A stretch of 64,000 nucleotides of DNA from contig OX327702.1 in assembly GCA_946807835.1 (NCBI GenBank), positions 4,464,001 to 4,528,000 on the forward strand, written 5' to 3'. The stretch comes from Ailanthus altissimus (lineage: Eukaryota; Streptophyta; Magnoliopsida; Sapindales; Simaroubaceae). Position numbers and translations under genes: made by a program. Shown one piece after another: positions 11,015 to 22,570 of the stretch. Each line of letters opens with the position of its first letter. Positions within the stretch are counted from its first letter, which is position 1. A model generated the notes under the pieces. That model was not told the DNA's origin. It made no database searches and was given only the letters and a program-made list of their open reading frames with translations.

Positions 11015-11975
11015 TAAAATGAAGGAAAACTATAAATTACCCCCTTTTATTTTAAGCATTACTCGTTTACTCCTAATATTTCATATTATAAAAAACTCTT
11101 TATTATTATAAAGATTCTATTAAATATTAATTATTATTATCTTTTTATTAATCTACCATAACATTATTTTTTTTTATAAATTAATAATCTAATTTTAAAA
11201 AAAATTAAAATAATAAAAATAATAAAAACCATAACATATTTATATTATCTTGAAGAATTTTTGATTATTTTATTTTTATTTTTTTATTTTGTATATTATA
11301 TTTTTATTAGTATTAATATTTTTCTTAATACATTGATATTTAATGCTCATTAGAAAGAATAAATATCTTATTTTTTTTAGTTTTTTAAATGCAATTACAA
11401 AATAATTAAACCATAATATATTTATTCTTTCTCAAAAAACATTTAATACTATTGTCACTAAAAAAATCATTAATGAAATTCGTTATTTTAAAAAAAATAA
11501 TTTTTAAATACATTAGTATTTAATACTTTTTAAGAAAGAATAAATATATTACGATGTTATTATTTTCATTATTTTTAAGTAATTATGTTTAAAAAAACAA
11601 AAAAAAACTATAACGTATTTATTCTTTCTAATGAGCATTAAATATTAATGTATTAAGAATATTAAATATTAATAAAATATAAAACAAAAGAAAAAATAAA
11701 ATAAAAATAAAAATATAATAATTAAAATACTCATCATTTTATCATAATATATATGTTATGGTTTTTATTATTTTAGTACTATTTTAAAAAAATTATATTA
11801 ATAATTTATAAAAAAATAGTAATGTGAGAATAAATTAGTAAAAATACTATAAAAATTAGGATTTAATAAAATTTTTGTAATAATAAATTTTTTTTTAAGT
11901 AATAAGAAACATTAAGGGAGTAAGTAAGTAAGGGGTAAAACAGGAGAGGACAATTTACAATTTCCCTAAAATAAA
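11015..11975. mobile_element. Mutator-like foldback MITE with 9-bp target duplication
   Basis: The element spans 11024-11966 and is almost entirely two long inverted arms of about 350-400 bp. The left end reads GGAAAACTATAAATTACCCC. The right end, reverse-complemented, reads GGGAAATTGTAAATTGTCC. Inner blocks also pair (CCATAACAT, AATGCTCATTAGAAAGAAT). The nine bases before it (TAAAATGAA) and after it (TAAAATAAA) match at eight of nine positions, which is the length expected of Mutator-superfamily insertion. It has no transposase and sits about 0.79 kb upstream of the aquaporin start codon, so it may affect that promoter. Confidence 0.75.
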
Positions 11976-12590
11976 AGCAAGAACAAGAATGATAAATTTT
12001 CGACATTTTGAAAAACAAAAATTATATTATTGTCTTAAAAAATATTTGATAATTTAAGATATTTTTATTGTAAAATTATTGCCAATTTAGATAAGATCGT
12101 ATTTAATATGTTGTTTATTAATTGTTTTTGGTTAAAATGAATAATAATATTCTTTAGTTTTTGGTTAATCAATATTCTTGATTTAAATGGATAGCAACTC
12201 GTTAAATTAGAAAGTTCAGTCTTTATAGCAGAAGAAATTGATCTCTCTATGTTTATATAAGAGTGAATTTCTATCTTTTGTGAGTTAATATTTAAACCTA
12301 TTATAATAGGATTTGACCTAAACTGTAATTAAAATTATTCGATTTGGTCGGTCCTTTCGTCATAATTTTGCTCACACTTTCTTCAAAAGTGCTTCAAACT
12401 TTCAGTTGAAGTTAAGAAATAATTCCAAGGCATTGTAAATTAAGTGGAGTGAGAATTACCCATCAGAAAGACAAGGACATCCAAACCTTTCATTGATTTC
12501 CAGCGCAGAAACGACATTTTTAAGGCGTGAAAAATTGAAAATGGTCGGTCACACGTCACCACATTGAACAGTTCATTTCATTTTCTCTTT
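11976..12590. other. Upstream region of the aquaporin gene
   Basis: AT-rich non-coding DNA between the MITE and the likely transcript start. No canonical TATAAA box is obvious close to the gene. The region probably holds the distal promoter, by position only. Confidence 0.4.
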
Positions 12591-12755
12591 CAATCAATGA
12601 ACTCCGGAACACCAGAAACTTCCTACCCTTTGTCCCAATCTCACGTTACAAATACCCCCCCTCTCTCTCTCTTCACTCCTAAACCGTGAGCTCATTGATC
12701 CAATTCGCTCCCGAAAGCTTAAAAGAACTTGGAGCGATATTCTTTCTTGGAGAAA
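12591..12755 (+). promoter_or_regulatory. Probable core promoter and 5' leader of PIP1
   Basis: A pyrimidine-rich tract, CCCCCCCTCTCTCTCTCTCTT (about 12654-12673), precedes the start codon by about 80 bases. CT-rich leaders of this kind are common in plant core promoters and 5' UTRs. The context at the start, GAGAAAATGGAGG, has A at -3 and G at +4, a good plant initiation context. The transcription start cannot be placed from sequence alone. Confidence 0.4.
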
Positions 12756-14092
12756 ATGGAGGGTAAAGATGAAGATGTAAGAGTGGGAGCAAATAGATAT
12801 GGAGAAAGGCAACCTATAGGATTAGCAGCACAAACCCAAGATAGCAAGGACTACACAGAGCCACCTCCGGCGCCGCTCTTTGAGCCTGGAGAATTATCAT
12901 CATGGTCTTTTTACAGGGCTGGAATTGCTGAGTTTGTGGCCACATTCTTGTTTCTTTACATCACGGTTTTAACCGTGATGGGGGTATCCAAATCCCCAAG
13001 CAAATGTTCCACTGTGGGGATCCAGGGCATCGCTTGGGCTTTCGGTGGCATGATCTTTGCTCTCGTTTACTGCACTGCTGGCATTTCAGGTCAGCAATTT
13101 AATACTATTGTTTGAAACCTTAATAATTAGTTTAAGCTTTTAACTCAAACAGTAAGTTAAGAGTGCTATCAGAGCCAATAACACCATATGATGGTAGATT
13201 CACTTAACAAATTGCATATTTTGAAATTTTAACATATGACAGGACTAATTGTTTGTTTGATGTTGTTGATGCAGGGGGTCACATTAACCCAGCTGTGACA
13301 TTTGGGCTGTTCTTGGCGAGAAAGTTGTCGCTCACCAGGGCGGTGTTTTACATGATAATGCAGTGTTTAGGAGCCATATGCGGTGCTGCTGTTGTAAAGG
13401 GCTTTCAGAAAAGCCAGTATGAAATGCTAGGCGGTGGTGCCAATGTGGTAAACAAAGGGTATAGCAAGGGCGATGGCCTTGGAGCTGAGATTGTTGGCAC
13501 TTTTGTCCTTGTCTACACTGTCTTCTCTGCCACGGATGCGAAGCGTAGTGCCCGTGATTCTCATGTTCCTGTAAGCACAATCACATTCATGTTCTTTCTC
13601 TAATATTTCTAATTCCCTTTCTAGAATTAAACATGAATGCTATTGTTATTATTTTTGCGGATTCGATGACATCAGTTTATTTAATTTGTGGTGATCAGAT
13701 TTTGGCACCACTGCCCATTGGGTTTGCTGTGTTTTTGGTGCACTTGGCGACAATTCCCATCACAGGAACAGGTATTAACCCAGCTAGAAGTCTTGGTGCA
13801 GCTCTAATTTACAACAAGGACCACGCCTGGGATGATCATGTAAGCAAGCTTCTTCATCTTTCTTCGTGATAATTTGTATTTCTTGGCCACTTTAAAGAAT
13901 TGAGTGCTTAAACAACATAAATTAAAGCAAAGAAAATTATTTGATAATGTCTGTTTACTATATTATCTTGCTTTATTTTAATTTTTTTCGGTTGTGCAGT
14001 GGGTTTTCTGGGTAGGACCCTTCATTGGGGCAGCACTTGCAGCTTTATACCATCAGATTGTGATCAGGGCCATTCCATTCAAGTCCAAATGA
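12756..14092 (+). CDS. PIP1: PIP1-type plasma membrane aquaporin, four exons
   Basis: Exons 12756-13089, 13275-13570, 13699-13839 and 14000-14092 join to a 287-residue protein. The introns (185, 128 and 160 bp) all start GT and end AG. The family moves water, and in some members CO2 or small neutral solutes, through the plasma membrane. NPA motifs are at residues 116-118 and 237-239. The ar/R filter residues Phe96, His225, Thr234 and Arg240 match water-selective PIPs by spacing. Loop-B Ser130 and loop-D His208 fit the known gating positions. The long N-terminus with a [15 protein letters not shown] block and the short C-terminus ending FKSK mark PIP1 rather than PIP2; PIP1 proteins usually need PIP2 partners to reach the membrane. 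The ATG at 12756 gives the usual MEGK start; the in-frame TTG at 12729 is only a longer open frame. No lesion is seen. The exact isoform number cannot be given. Confidence 0.97.
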
Positions 14093-14290
14093 ATGATCAT
14101 AGGAACAAAGGTTGATAATCAGTCCAGTGAATCAATAACCATGTATTAAATCCCTTTTTGGGTGTGTTTTATATATATCTAGGAACCCAGGAATTGAGAA
14201 TTCGTGGCTATCAATTGTATACGTGGGTGTTATTTGACCTGCTATATTAATCTTGACCAATTCCTACTCATAAATAAATTATTCTTCAAA
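14093..14290 (+). terminator. PIP1 3' UTR with polyadenylation signal
   Basis: About 190 bp follow the stop codon. They include a T-rich stretch with TGTGTTTTATATATATC and an AATAAA hexamer at 14273-14278, then a T-rich segment. This fits a plant polyadenylation region. The actual cleavage site is not determined. Confidence 0.55.
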
Positions 14291-15324
14291 ATAATTTTAT
14301 TTCTGTTTAATGGGCAAAAAAAAAAAAAAAAGAAAAAATTGCTGCTACTTATCAATTTTACAATAATATATAATAAGTGATTGACTGGACAATAAATCAG
14401 CATTCACCAGGATCTTAAACATGGTAGATAAATTTGGAAAAAAAAAAAAACGAAAGGGCAAAAGAATCGCATCAAACAAGATGTATTTCCAGGATATAGC
14501 TTCTTGGACGAGCTAGACTTTTGAGCAACTGCATACAAAACGATGATGCAAATGTTATGAAAGATCCAAAGACAGAATTGTTCTAGAGTTGTTATGTCGA
14601 ATCCAGGGACTACACAAGAAGTTGCAACATTGTTTAGATTTGATCATGTTTTTTTTCTCCAGGGAAGGGAGTGGGTCTTAGGATCACATATGGACTCAGA
14701 ACTGGTTATTTTCCAATACAAATTTAGGCCCACGAGCTTGATTTCAACTAGAGGTCCGACTAGCTTTGTTCCACTCATTATTGAACCAACTAAAATGGCT
14801 ATGTGCCTATTTAATTAGGTTTCTTTACGCGGAAGAGCTTTTTAAATGGTAAAAGATCCTCTTTTTTTTTTTTTTATGTTTACTTATCAGAAGAATTTTT
14901 AGAAATTAAAAAAATTATTTTTCTTTTATTTGTAAAAATTTAAATTTTGAATGTTGAGAGAAAAGTTTTATCGAGTTTTTGTATTTATATTTATGAATAG
15001 TTTTTTAATTTTATAGTATATCTTATATCTTGATAAAAATAAATTATATTTAATTAATATATTTTTATTATTTTTTAAAAATAATCACATTTCGATATCT
15101 CTACAACTATTATATTTTATAAGGTTCTACCAAATTTGTTTTGTTAACAGTAAGTATTATTTTATTTTCAACTTTTACACTAAATATAATAATTTATAAG
15201 TAGGATGGTCATTTCATTATTTCAATTATTGTTTTGGTTAGACATTTAGATTTGATGCTTTCCCAAGACCCTCAAATAAGCAGTATTAGAGTCGAAGGTT
15301 TGAATGATTAAAAGAAGACTCAAA
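14291..15324. other. AT-rich intergenic DNA
   Basis: No gene is recognised. Runs of A or T occur at 14317-14330, 14439-14450 and about 14863-14875. The motif AGTATTAGAGTCGAAGG near 15284 resembles a decayed retroelement primer-binding site but has no clear partner. Confidence 0.5.
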
Positions 15325-15599
15325 GTTTCTTGTTAGGGACTTGAGCTTATAAGAGAGAAGTCAAAGATTTAGGTGTTTAACCCAAATGACTGGTCTAGTG
15401 GATGGAGTGACCATCATACTTATAAACTAAAGTATCAACCTTTTGTTGGCCAATATATGAGAACTAACTCACTTAACAATCCTTCATCGAACAAAATCTT
15501 CACTAAATGTGGCCCCAACACTGGCTTTTTGTTTAATAGTGAGTCCATCTACATTCTCCTACTATGGTTTGGTTTGATTCCACTTGTTGGGAGACCTCT

Positions 15600-16000
15600 G
15601 TCTTAGGTCCTTATCTTGGACCTCCGTCTATTGATCTTGTGTTAGTTCTTGATTAGTTTAAGGTTGTGGTTCTTCTTTGATTCAGTTTGTATATTATCCA
15701 TATGAGGAGTTTGAGGATGTAACTCCACTTTAAGGTGAGATTCTTCTACCCTACTTTTGAGTTTTGCTTAACTTATTTACTTTCACATAATCATTCCTTG
15801 AGTAATCGTCAACTAAGAAAAGAAAATACATATTATCACAATGTATTATTGTATTTGATAGTCCCCATAAGTCAGTATGGATGTATTATAGACTCCATCT
15901 ATCTTGTAATTGTTGGTGTTGAAACTAACTCTATATTGTTTCCTTAATATATAGTTTTCATAGAATTCTAGATTAACCAACCTTTCATTCCAAATAAGTC
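15600..16000 (-). pseudogene. Copia integrase start fused to linker (remnant)
   Basis: Minus-strand translation near 15895-15830 gives IHTDLWG then LFLVDDYSR, the N-terminal part of the copia integrase core with its first catalytic Asp. It is followed after about 100 bp by a Gln/Glu/Pro-rich linker (PQTPHMDNIQTE near 15715). The roughly 500 residues expected between these features are absent, so there was an internal deletion. The frame is broken. Confidence 0.6.
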
Positions 16001-16099
16001 TTTATTTTCCTAACTACAGTAAGCTTGGGTGGCCTAACCTCCCACGACTCAATCTTATTATACCCTGCATGAATAATAACACTAGTATCTCCAGTTACA

Positions 16100-16650
16100 G
16101 TACTCTTCTATAAAATATACAAACTAGCTTGTTTAGTTCTTTTCATTATAAGCATAGAACTCCTACTTATCCTTAACTGATTATTTTTAATTTTACAAGT
16201 GTATCTTGATTCTTCAGAACTTCTAAATGTCATGCCCCAAATATTCTCAGGTATTTCATCAAATATTTGGTGCGCGCCAAAACCCTTGAAGGCTACTTGG
16301 GCCATTAGAGTATTTCATCGACTATATTTTTTAGAAGACCCATTTGAGTTGATGTATGTATGGGCCAAACCCACTTATATGTAGTAGTTGGTAGAGAATT
16401 TTAGAATATGAATATTCTTTTAGAATATTACTTGTGATAGATAACTTTCATTATAGACCGTTGGATATTTGTAATCTTAACTGTCATTGTGCATAACTTT
16501 TGCTATAAATCGGTAAGCTCTCATTTAGAGCAATACACCACTTAGCTTGTAATTCTCTTTGTTAGTAATACAAAAGCATTCTCTCAAATACTTTGTGTTC
16601 ATCTTATTCATCTCTTTATTAGTTTGTTGATTTTTAGGCTGCTTAGCACT
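16100..16650. other. Unassigned part of the deleted copia element
   Basis: Low-complexity DNA between the protease-region and integrase remnants. Two short overlapping ORFs on opposite strands (16108-16384) have no recognisable similarity and are not called. Confidence 0.35.
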
Positions 16651-16959
16651 TGAAAGTGTATAAGGCTGTACATGCTCGAGAAAGTCCGTGATAAGTTCAT
16701 CTTTAATTCAAGAACATGTCTCAAATCTTTCAAGATTCTTATTGTTCCATCATGTAAATTTAAAGAAATTATGCCTATCCCAATTATTTTGCATGAATTA
16801 TTATTCCTATTAGCACCTCACCCCTTCATCTTTATCATATAAATCAAATCATTCTTTGTCAGGACTCATATGGTAAGAACATCCGAATTTAAGACTCTAT
16901 CTTTCAAATTTTCTTTATTTGAAACTATGAGAACATTTAAACTATCATACACATTCGAT

Positions 16960-17732
16960 GTTACTGCTACATCTATACAATTTGAACCTTTAAAAAAAAC
17001 TTAATTCTTTCATAGCAGTTTTTTTTAAGTGCCCATCTTTTTCATAAAATAACACTTTCTTCCACTAGTTTTTAACTTAGACCTAAATTTTTATGTATAT
17101 TTCATTTTTTTTCCTTTTTCTCGAGCCTTTCTCTAACAAACAGTGTTTCTCTATTATCTTATTTTTCAAATTTTATTTCTTATTCCCTTAGTCTTAAAGC
17201 AGTCAAATAGTCTTTTAAGGTAAGACTTTCTCTATTATATTTAATTGCTGATTTTATTTCTCTATAAAAACTTGGCATTGAGTTTAGAAGTATAACTATT
17301 TGATTCTCATCACTGATTGCTTCACTAGTATTTGCTAAGTCTATACAGATCCTCTTGAATTCATTAGGATTCTCTTTAAAACCTTTTGAGGGATTCATTC
17401 GAAAGTCAAACAACTTTTCTTTCAAAAGAATTTTATTGTATAAAGATTTAAAATTATACAAGCTTTCAAGTTTACCCCAAAGTCATCTTCTTGTGGTCTT
17501 TTCATTAACTTACCACAATACGTCGTTGAATAACTAGAGAATGATAGTGTTGAAAGTGGTTTCATCCATCTCTGTCCTCTTCTAATCACTTATTGAGGTA
17601 TCTTATTCCTTCTTTGGTTCTAGAAAGGTTTTAGCAACTTTCTGTTGTATTAGTAAGGTTTTTTTTTTTCTTCCATAGACGAAAATTTTCTTGCCCGTTA
17701 AACTTCTTCACCTCAAATTTGGTGGTTGGCAT
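16960..17732 (-). pseudogene. Copia gag (UBN2-type) pseudogene with zinc-knuckle remnant
   Basis: Translation on the minus strand starts at the ATG at 17732-17730, giving MPTTKFEVKKFNGQENFRLW, a standard copia gag N-terminus. After frameshifts it continues as an open stretch (17461-17180) with SLYNKILLKEKLFDFRM, LLNSMPSFYREIKSAIKY and LTLKDYLTALRLRE, matching the gag core. Further left, a remnant CYFMKKDGHLKKT (around 17045) replaces the CCHC zinc knuckle. The full-length gag frame is lost through at least two shifts and several stops. Confidence 0.75.
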
Positions 17733-18060
17733 TCTTTGGTTTTACCTTGAAGTATTTTTTTAATCCTTCAAACCTTCAACTATCACTTATGGGGGGACCT
17801 TGGGCTTATATAAAGGGGAGGCTTAAGATCTAGGTGTCTAACTTAGATAATAGCCAAGTGGACAAAGTAGTTATCATACTTATAAACTAAAGTATCAACA
17901 TTTTTCCGACCAATATTAAATAACCAACTCACTAAAAAAAAGTTTTATCAAACGAAATTTCAACCGATGATGGCCTAGCATTGAACTTTTCATTCGATAA
18001 CGAGTCAATCCACATTCTAGTTACAAAACTCTAATTCTAATATCACTTATTATGGGGCTT

Positions 18061-19978
18061 TGGGCTTTAGGAAGGGGAGCGGGGAGGCTTCCCATTAAAG
18101 GCCCAAAGCATCTCCCACAAACATTATATATTAAATTTACTTAGATTCTTATATTTTAAGAGATTGAATTTGAGAAAATATAAAATAAATTTAAACTTAT
18201 GTTAAATAAAAAAATGGAATTATTTAGAATTTAGATATAAGTTTTATTAAGTGTACTTGTTGATAATTTAATAAAAAATAAGTATTTTTAATAATATATA
18301 ACTAAATGATTTAATACTTCAATTTTTTAATTAATAACTAAATAAGTAATAATTTTTTAAAAAAATTTACTTTTAAAAGTTCTATTTTAAAAAATATCAT
18401 TTTCAAAAACTTTATTTAAAAAGTTTAAACAAAAGAAGCCTAAATTTTGTTTATAGAGTGCATTTAACTAGAGCGAAATTTAAAATAGAATATGAGTGGG
18501 GCTATTGACACCCTTTTCTAATTCTTTAAAAACCAATTATCCTATATATAGAATTTCACTTAAAATTATATAAATGGCCAAGTTGAACCTCTTTTAGTTT
18601 TGTTTTGTTGCAACCATTTGCACCCAATACCATAAACTCTCTGTAAGCTTTTATTATTTTGCTATTAAATTCATAAAAAAAAATTAAGGTAGCTTCTGCC
18701 AAAGATAGTAGCAAAAATACTTCATAAATAAAGCTCTAAAATATGATCAAATATATCGAAACCACAATGGTCACTATGAACATTGCTATGATTCACAATA
18801 CACCACTACCTTCATCACGTATATCTCAAAATGACGTTTTTACTGGAGGTAGTGGTGTACCTTGATACGCTATTGTATTATGGTGGATGTTGTAGTGATT
18901 GTTGCTGTTAGTAATTTTTTGATATTTTATTAATTAAAGTGAATTATTATTATATAAATTATAAAATTTTAAGTTTAATGACATTTATAATGAAACTTTT
19001 TACTACCATTATTGTCTGTTGTTACTATTTATGACAACGATGGTAATTTCTCATTTTTATTTGATAATTTTTATTTGAAAATAAAAATACATATATTTTT
19101 TGTAGTGTGTCATGTGTCATTAATTTTATGAATAAATAAATTTATCCTATATCTTAATTTATTTAACGGATAAAATTAATAATATAGGTGCGTTTGTTAT
19201 TTTTTAAGATATTGAAAGCGTAAATATCATTTTTGTTATACTTTTGAAAAGTAAATATCGTTTCCTTCAAATAAATAATAGTAGAAATAATTATAAATAA
19301 CAATTCTTTTATGATAAAACTCTTTATCATTGCTTAACTAATTTCTTTATTATCCAACTTCTATAGAAGAACATTAAATAAATTTTACGTTATGGCTTAA
19401 AAGAGAATGAGGGGTTGCACTTGCGATTGTGAGTGTGACTCAATAGTTATGGACTTGTAATACATCTTACTTATAATTTAATAGAGGTCTTGAATTATAT
19501 CCTCTCCTAAGTTTTTTTTTATTTAAAGAAAGAGGGTTTATCATTTTTGATATGTCGGCATATGGAAATTATAGTAAAAGGAAACTATGTGGATTTAACT
19601 AGCATCGCACTTGTCTTTCTATATAATTTTCTCTTATGATAAACCTTCAAATGTGAAAATGGGGTTTTATAAGGATATTGAAGGGGTTCCAATAGAGATA
19701 GTCAAATGTGAAATTGTCAGTCTATTATTGGTATATGAACCAACAAGATCTGGCCCTATTATGAGGTTTATTTCGGCTGACCCAATGATTAAACAAGTAA
19801 AATAATTTAACATTGATGAGAGGCATTCTAAGCCTTTGATGGGAAAATTCATTTGATTTAAAGGACTAGGAAAACAAATGCTCAGTAAATTTTTCTTTTA
19901 ATCTTTCATTCTCAATTTTTTTTATTTTATTATGTACAAATTGTCATTAATGTGGCCATTCATATGGCTTATAAATAG
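18061..19978. other. AT-rich intergenic DNA with a small hairpin
   Basis: No gene is recognised. A perfect inverted pair, ACACCACTACCT and AGGTAGTGGTGT, at about 18799-18862 forms a 12-bp stem with a roughly 40-base loop. The motif TTTTTTGTAGTGTG near 19096 resembles a CACTA-type terminus but no partner end was found. The remainder is AT-rich and featureless. Confidence 0.5.
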
Positions 19979-20487
19979 TATCACATCTCACATTAAATAA
20001 AATTAGATGAATTTTGGGTATATAAAAGTGGGTATGTAGCATTACCTAACAAGTTAATCTTTTGGGTCAATGGCAAGCGTTCGGTCCATGACAAATGGTA
20101 TCAGAGCAGACTTAAATTCTCATTTTTATGTGGGCCCCAAAAATCGCCATAATGGAGATTACCATGTGGGATGTCGGTCTCCCATATCACTAGGGGGATG
20201 TGTAATATGGGCTAAGTGGGCCCTAAATGTTTTGTGTCTTAAGCCCTAAGAAAGATTGCAACGTGGGTAGTGGATCCCCTAATCCTGGGGGGATGAGCAA
20301 TACAGGCCAAGTTGGTCATTGAGTTTGGGTCACACCGTGACAAGAGCCTTATGTGATTGAGTGAGGGAGAATGTCACGTCCCACATCGAATAGAAATTGA
20401 GTGGATTTTAGGTATATAAGGGTAAGTATGCAGCATTACCTAACATGCTAGTATTTTGGGTCAATGACAAGCGTTCGACCCGTGATA
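19979..20487 (+). mobile_element. Compact TRIM family D with PBS, PPT and TSD
   Basis: The 5' LTR is 19979-20093 and the 3' LTR 20372-20487, about 116 bp each, sharing GGTATATAA, GCATTACCTAACA and GGGTCAATG(G/A)CAAGCGTTCG. A perfect tRNA-Met-type primer-binding site, TGGTATCAGAGC, is at 20096-20107, two bases after the 5' LTR. A polypurine tract, GTGAGGGAGAA, at 20361-20371 abuts the 3' LTR. ATAG flanks both ends as a short target duplication. The 278-bp interior is non-coding and contains two GTGGG-anchored blocks with GGGGGGATG or GGGGGATG. The LTRs differ at many sites, so the insertion is not recent. Confidence 0.85.
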
Positions 20488-21229
20488 ATAGGCAAGACCA
20501 TTTGCTTTTTTAGCTTGGCAAACTTGAAGTTGTCATTCACTTTAGATTTATATGAATGATAATCCCATTCATTCCATTAATTTATATTGTCTTTATTTAT
20601 ATATTATTTTATATTTACAATATGTTATCAACATGACTAGTTCTAATATATGAAATATCCATTTTTTATACTTTTATTTTATCTTGTTACTTATACAAAT
20701 ACCCTTATGAATATGCTCTATATTTGGTATTAAATTGGACCCTTCGTATTAGAAAATAAGATTAATTTTATAGTTATTGATAGAGTATACTACTGTTATC
20801 ATATTCTATATGTATTTCCAAATATTATTATTGCAACTTGGAGCTACAATTGACATATATGTAATATAAAGTTTTAAACTTAGATTCTAAAGCTCTGAGC
20901 TTGGACATGAGATATCTATATCTATTCTAAAGAAAGAGAGGGAGATATGTCTAATTGGTAGTGCAATAATATATACAATTCTTTAAAAGAAGAAATAATA
21001 CTCAAATATAATGTTAATTGAAGCTGAGATAAATACTATATCAAGTCTTTAGACTTGATTTAAGGCTCTAGAAAAGCCATGATATTACAATTGAAGAAAA
21101 TTATGTATTCATAATGCTCTACATTCACTTTGATCTAGAAAATCTCTACTTAACATCAAAGACATTTGTTGTATTTGATTTTATTTTGAGACTACAAACG
21201 AACATATGTGGAATATCTTTATATTACTT
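20488..21229. other. AT-rich spacer, nothing recognised
   Basis: AT-rich DNA between the TRIM and the next copia LTR, with stop codons in all frames and no clear repeat. Confidence 0.5.
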
Positions 21230-21779
21230 ATAATATCTCATATAAAAAAGTATATTAAAACTTTGAAGAATGAGTGACTCAAATTCAATTAAGGATACTT
21301 ATAACATTAACTGACGTCATAAGAAGTGTGTTGACATGGCAAATAAGTGGTTGAAGTGGACATTATAGCTTGACATAAGTTTGTTATACCAGTTGGAAGG
21401 TTGTTACAATGGTTGGAATTCAGTTGGAAGGCCTAGAAATAGAGACTTTAAAAGCTTATTAATAACATACCTTCGATAACTAATTTACAACTCATTCTTG
21501 TATAAGATAAATATTTGAGCTTAAGTTTTAATACTTTGAAAATTGTTCTTAATATATGATTTATTCTTAGTAATTAATAAAGTTCTTTCATGGAATATTC
21601 TTATATGAATCTAAGTATAAGTAAAACCACGTAAAAACCTTTTTTGTTATTTTGTATTGCTTTGATTTTGTTTCTCAATCTTAGATCAATTTCAGTAATC
21701 TTCTTGTGAGATTAAACACCTTGAGAGTTAGCTTCTTGAGTAAGGAATAACAAATTGGTATTGAAGTTATGGTTCAATA

Positions 21780-22560
21780 ATGTCTTCTCATTCAAAGTAT
21801 GAGGTGAAAACATTAATAGCAACAATGATTTTATTTTTTAGAAGATTAAGATCAAAGCATTACTAGTCAAAGAGAGTTTTGAAGAAGAACTTAATGAGGT
21901 TGTAATAAGAAATGAAAAGAAAGTTGGATAATCAACTGTAAAACTTGGAAAATCTGATCAAGATCTTATAAAGATCATTAAGATGACTTATAGCATCATC
22001 ATTCTCAACCTCAGTGATGAAGTTCTTAAAGAAGTGGCAAATGAGACAACAACCATTGGAGTCTAAAAGAAGCTTAAAGTAATCTATATGAAAAAATATT
22101 TGGCCAGAAGATTGCATCTAAAAAAGATATTGTATTTATTCTTTATGGTTGACAGCATATATATAAAAGAGTATGTTTTAAAAAAATTATCATAGATCTT
22201 GAGAATATAGATGTAGATATAGATGATGAAGATCATGCTACATTGTTGTTGAGTTCTTTACCCATAAATTATGAGCACTTTGTTGATAATGCTTTATAGA
22301 AGAGAATCTTTGTCTATAGAAGATGTTAAGTCTTCTTTGAACTCTAAGGAGTTAAATAAGAAGATGAATACAAAGAATCAAACGATGAAGGACTCATTGC
22401 CAAGGGAATATAAAAAGAAAGAAAGATTTCAAGGGTAAGAATCAATCCAAATCTAAGTCAAGAAACAAGAACCTTAAGTGCTTTCTGTGTCACAAAGAAT
22501 GACATTTTAAGAAAGATTATCTTGAGAAGAAAATTAAGGGAAATATATAGATATAACTAG
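21780..22560 (+). pseudogene. Copia gag pseudogene
   Basis: The gag-region translation includes a DVDIDDEDHATLLLSSLP-like stretch near 22210-22265, typical of the copia gag core. A zinc knuckle at 22479-22520 reads C-F-L-C-H-K-E-stop-H-F-K-K-D-Y. The glycine before His has become a stop and the last Cys has become Tyr, so the knuckle is destroyed. The frame is lost through several shifts. Confidence 0.7.
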
Positions 22561-22570
22561 AAATGCTATT

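Larger units (their letters stand above)
15325..18060 (-). mobile_element. Internally deleted Ty1/copia retrotransposon
   Basis: Direct repeats at about 15325-15590 and 17785-18045 (shared core CATACTTATAAACTAAAGTATCAAC) act as LTRs. Read on the minus strand, the interior holds gag, a zinc-knuckle remnant, a protease-region remnant, the start of integrase, and then directly the linker between integrase and reverse transcriptase. Most of integrase and all of RT/RNase H are missing. A second LTR-like fragment with a decayed primer-binding site (TGATATTAGAATT, minus strand) lies at 18038-18120. Frames are broken by stops and shifts, so it is dead. Confidence 0.7.

Noticed and set aside
12729..12755. 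Upstream in-frame extension of the aquaporin from a TTG
   Set aside because: Plants start at ATG, and the MEGK start at 12756 matches PIP1 proteins.
12594..12812. 72-residue minus-strand ORF over the start of the aquaporin
   Set aside because: Antisense shadow of the 5' leader and exon 1; no similarity.
13332..13580. 82-residue minus-strand ORF
   Set aside because: It is antisense to aquaporin exon 2, which explains the open frame.
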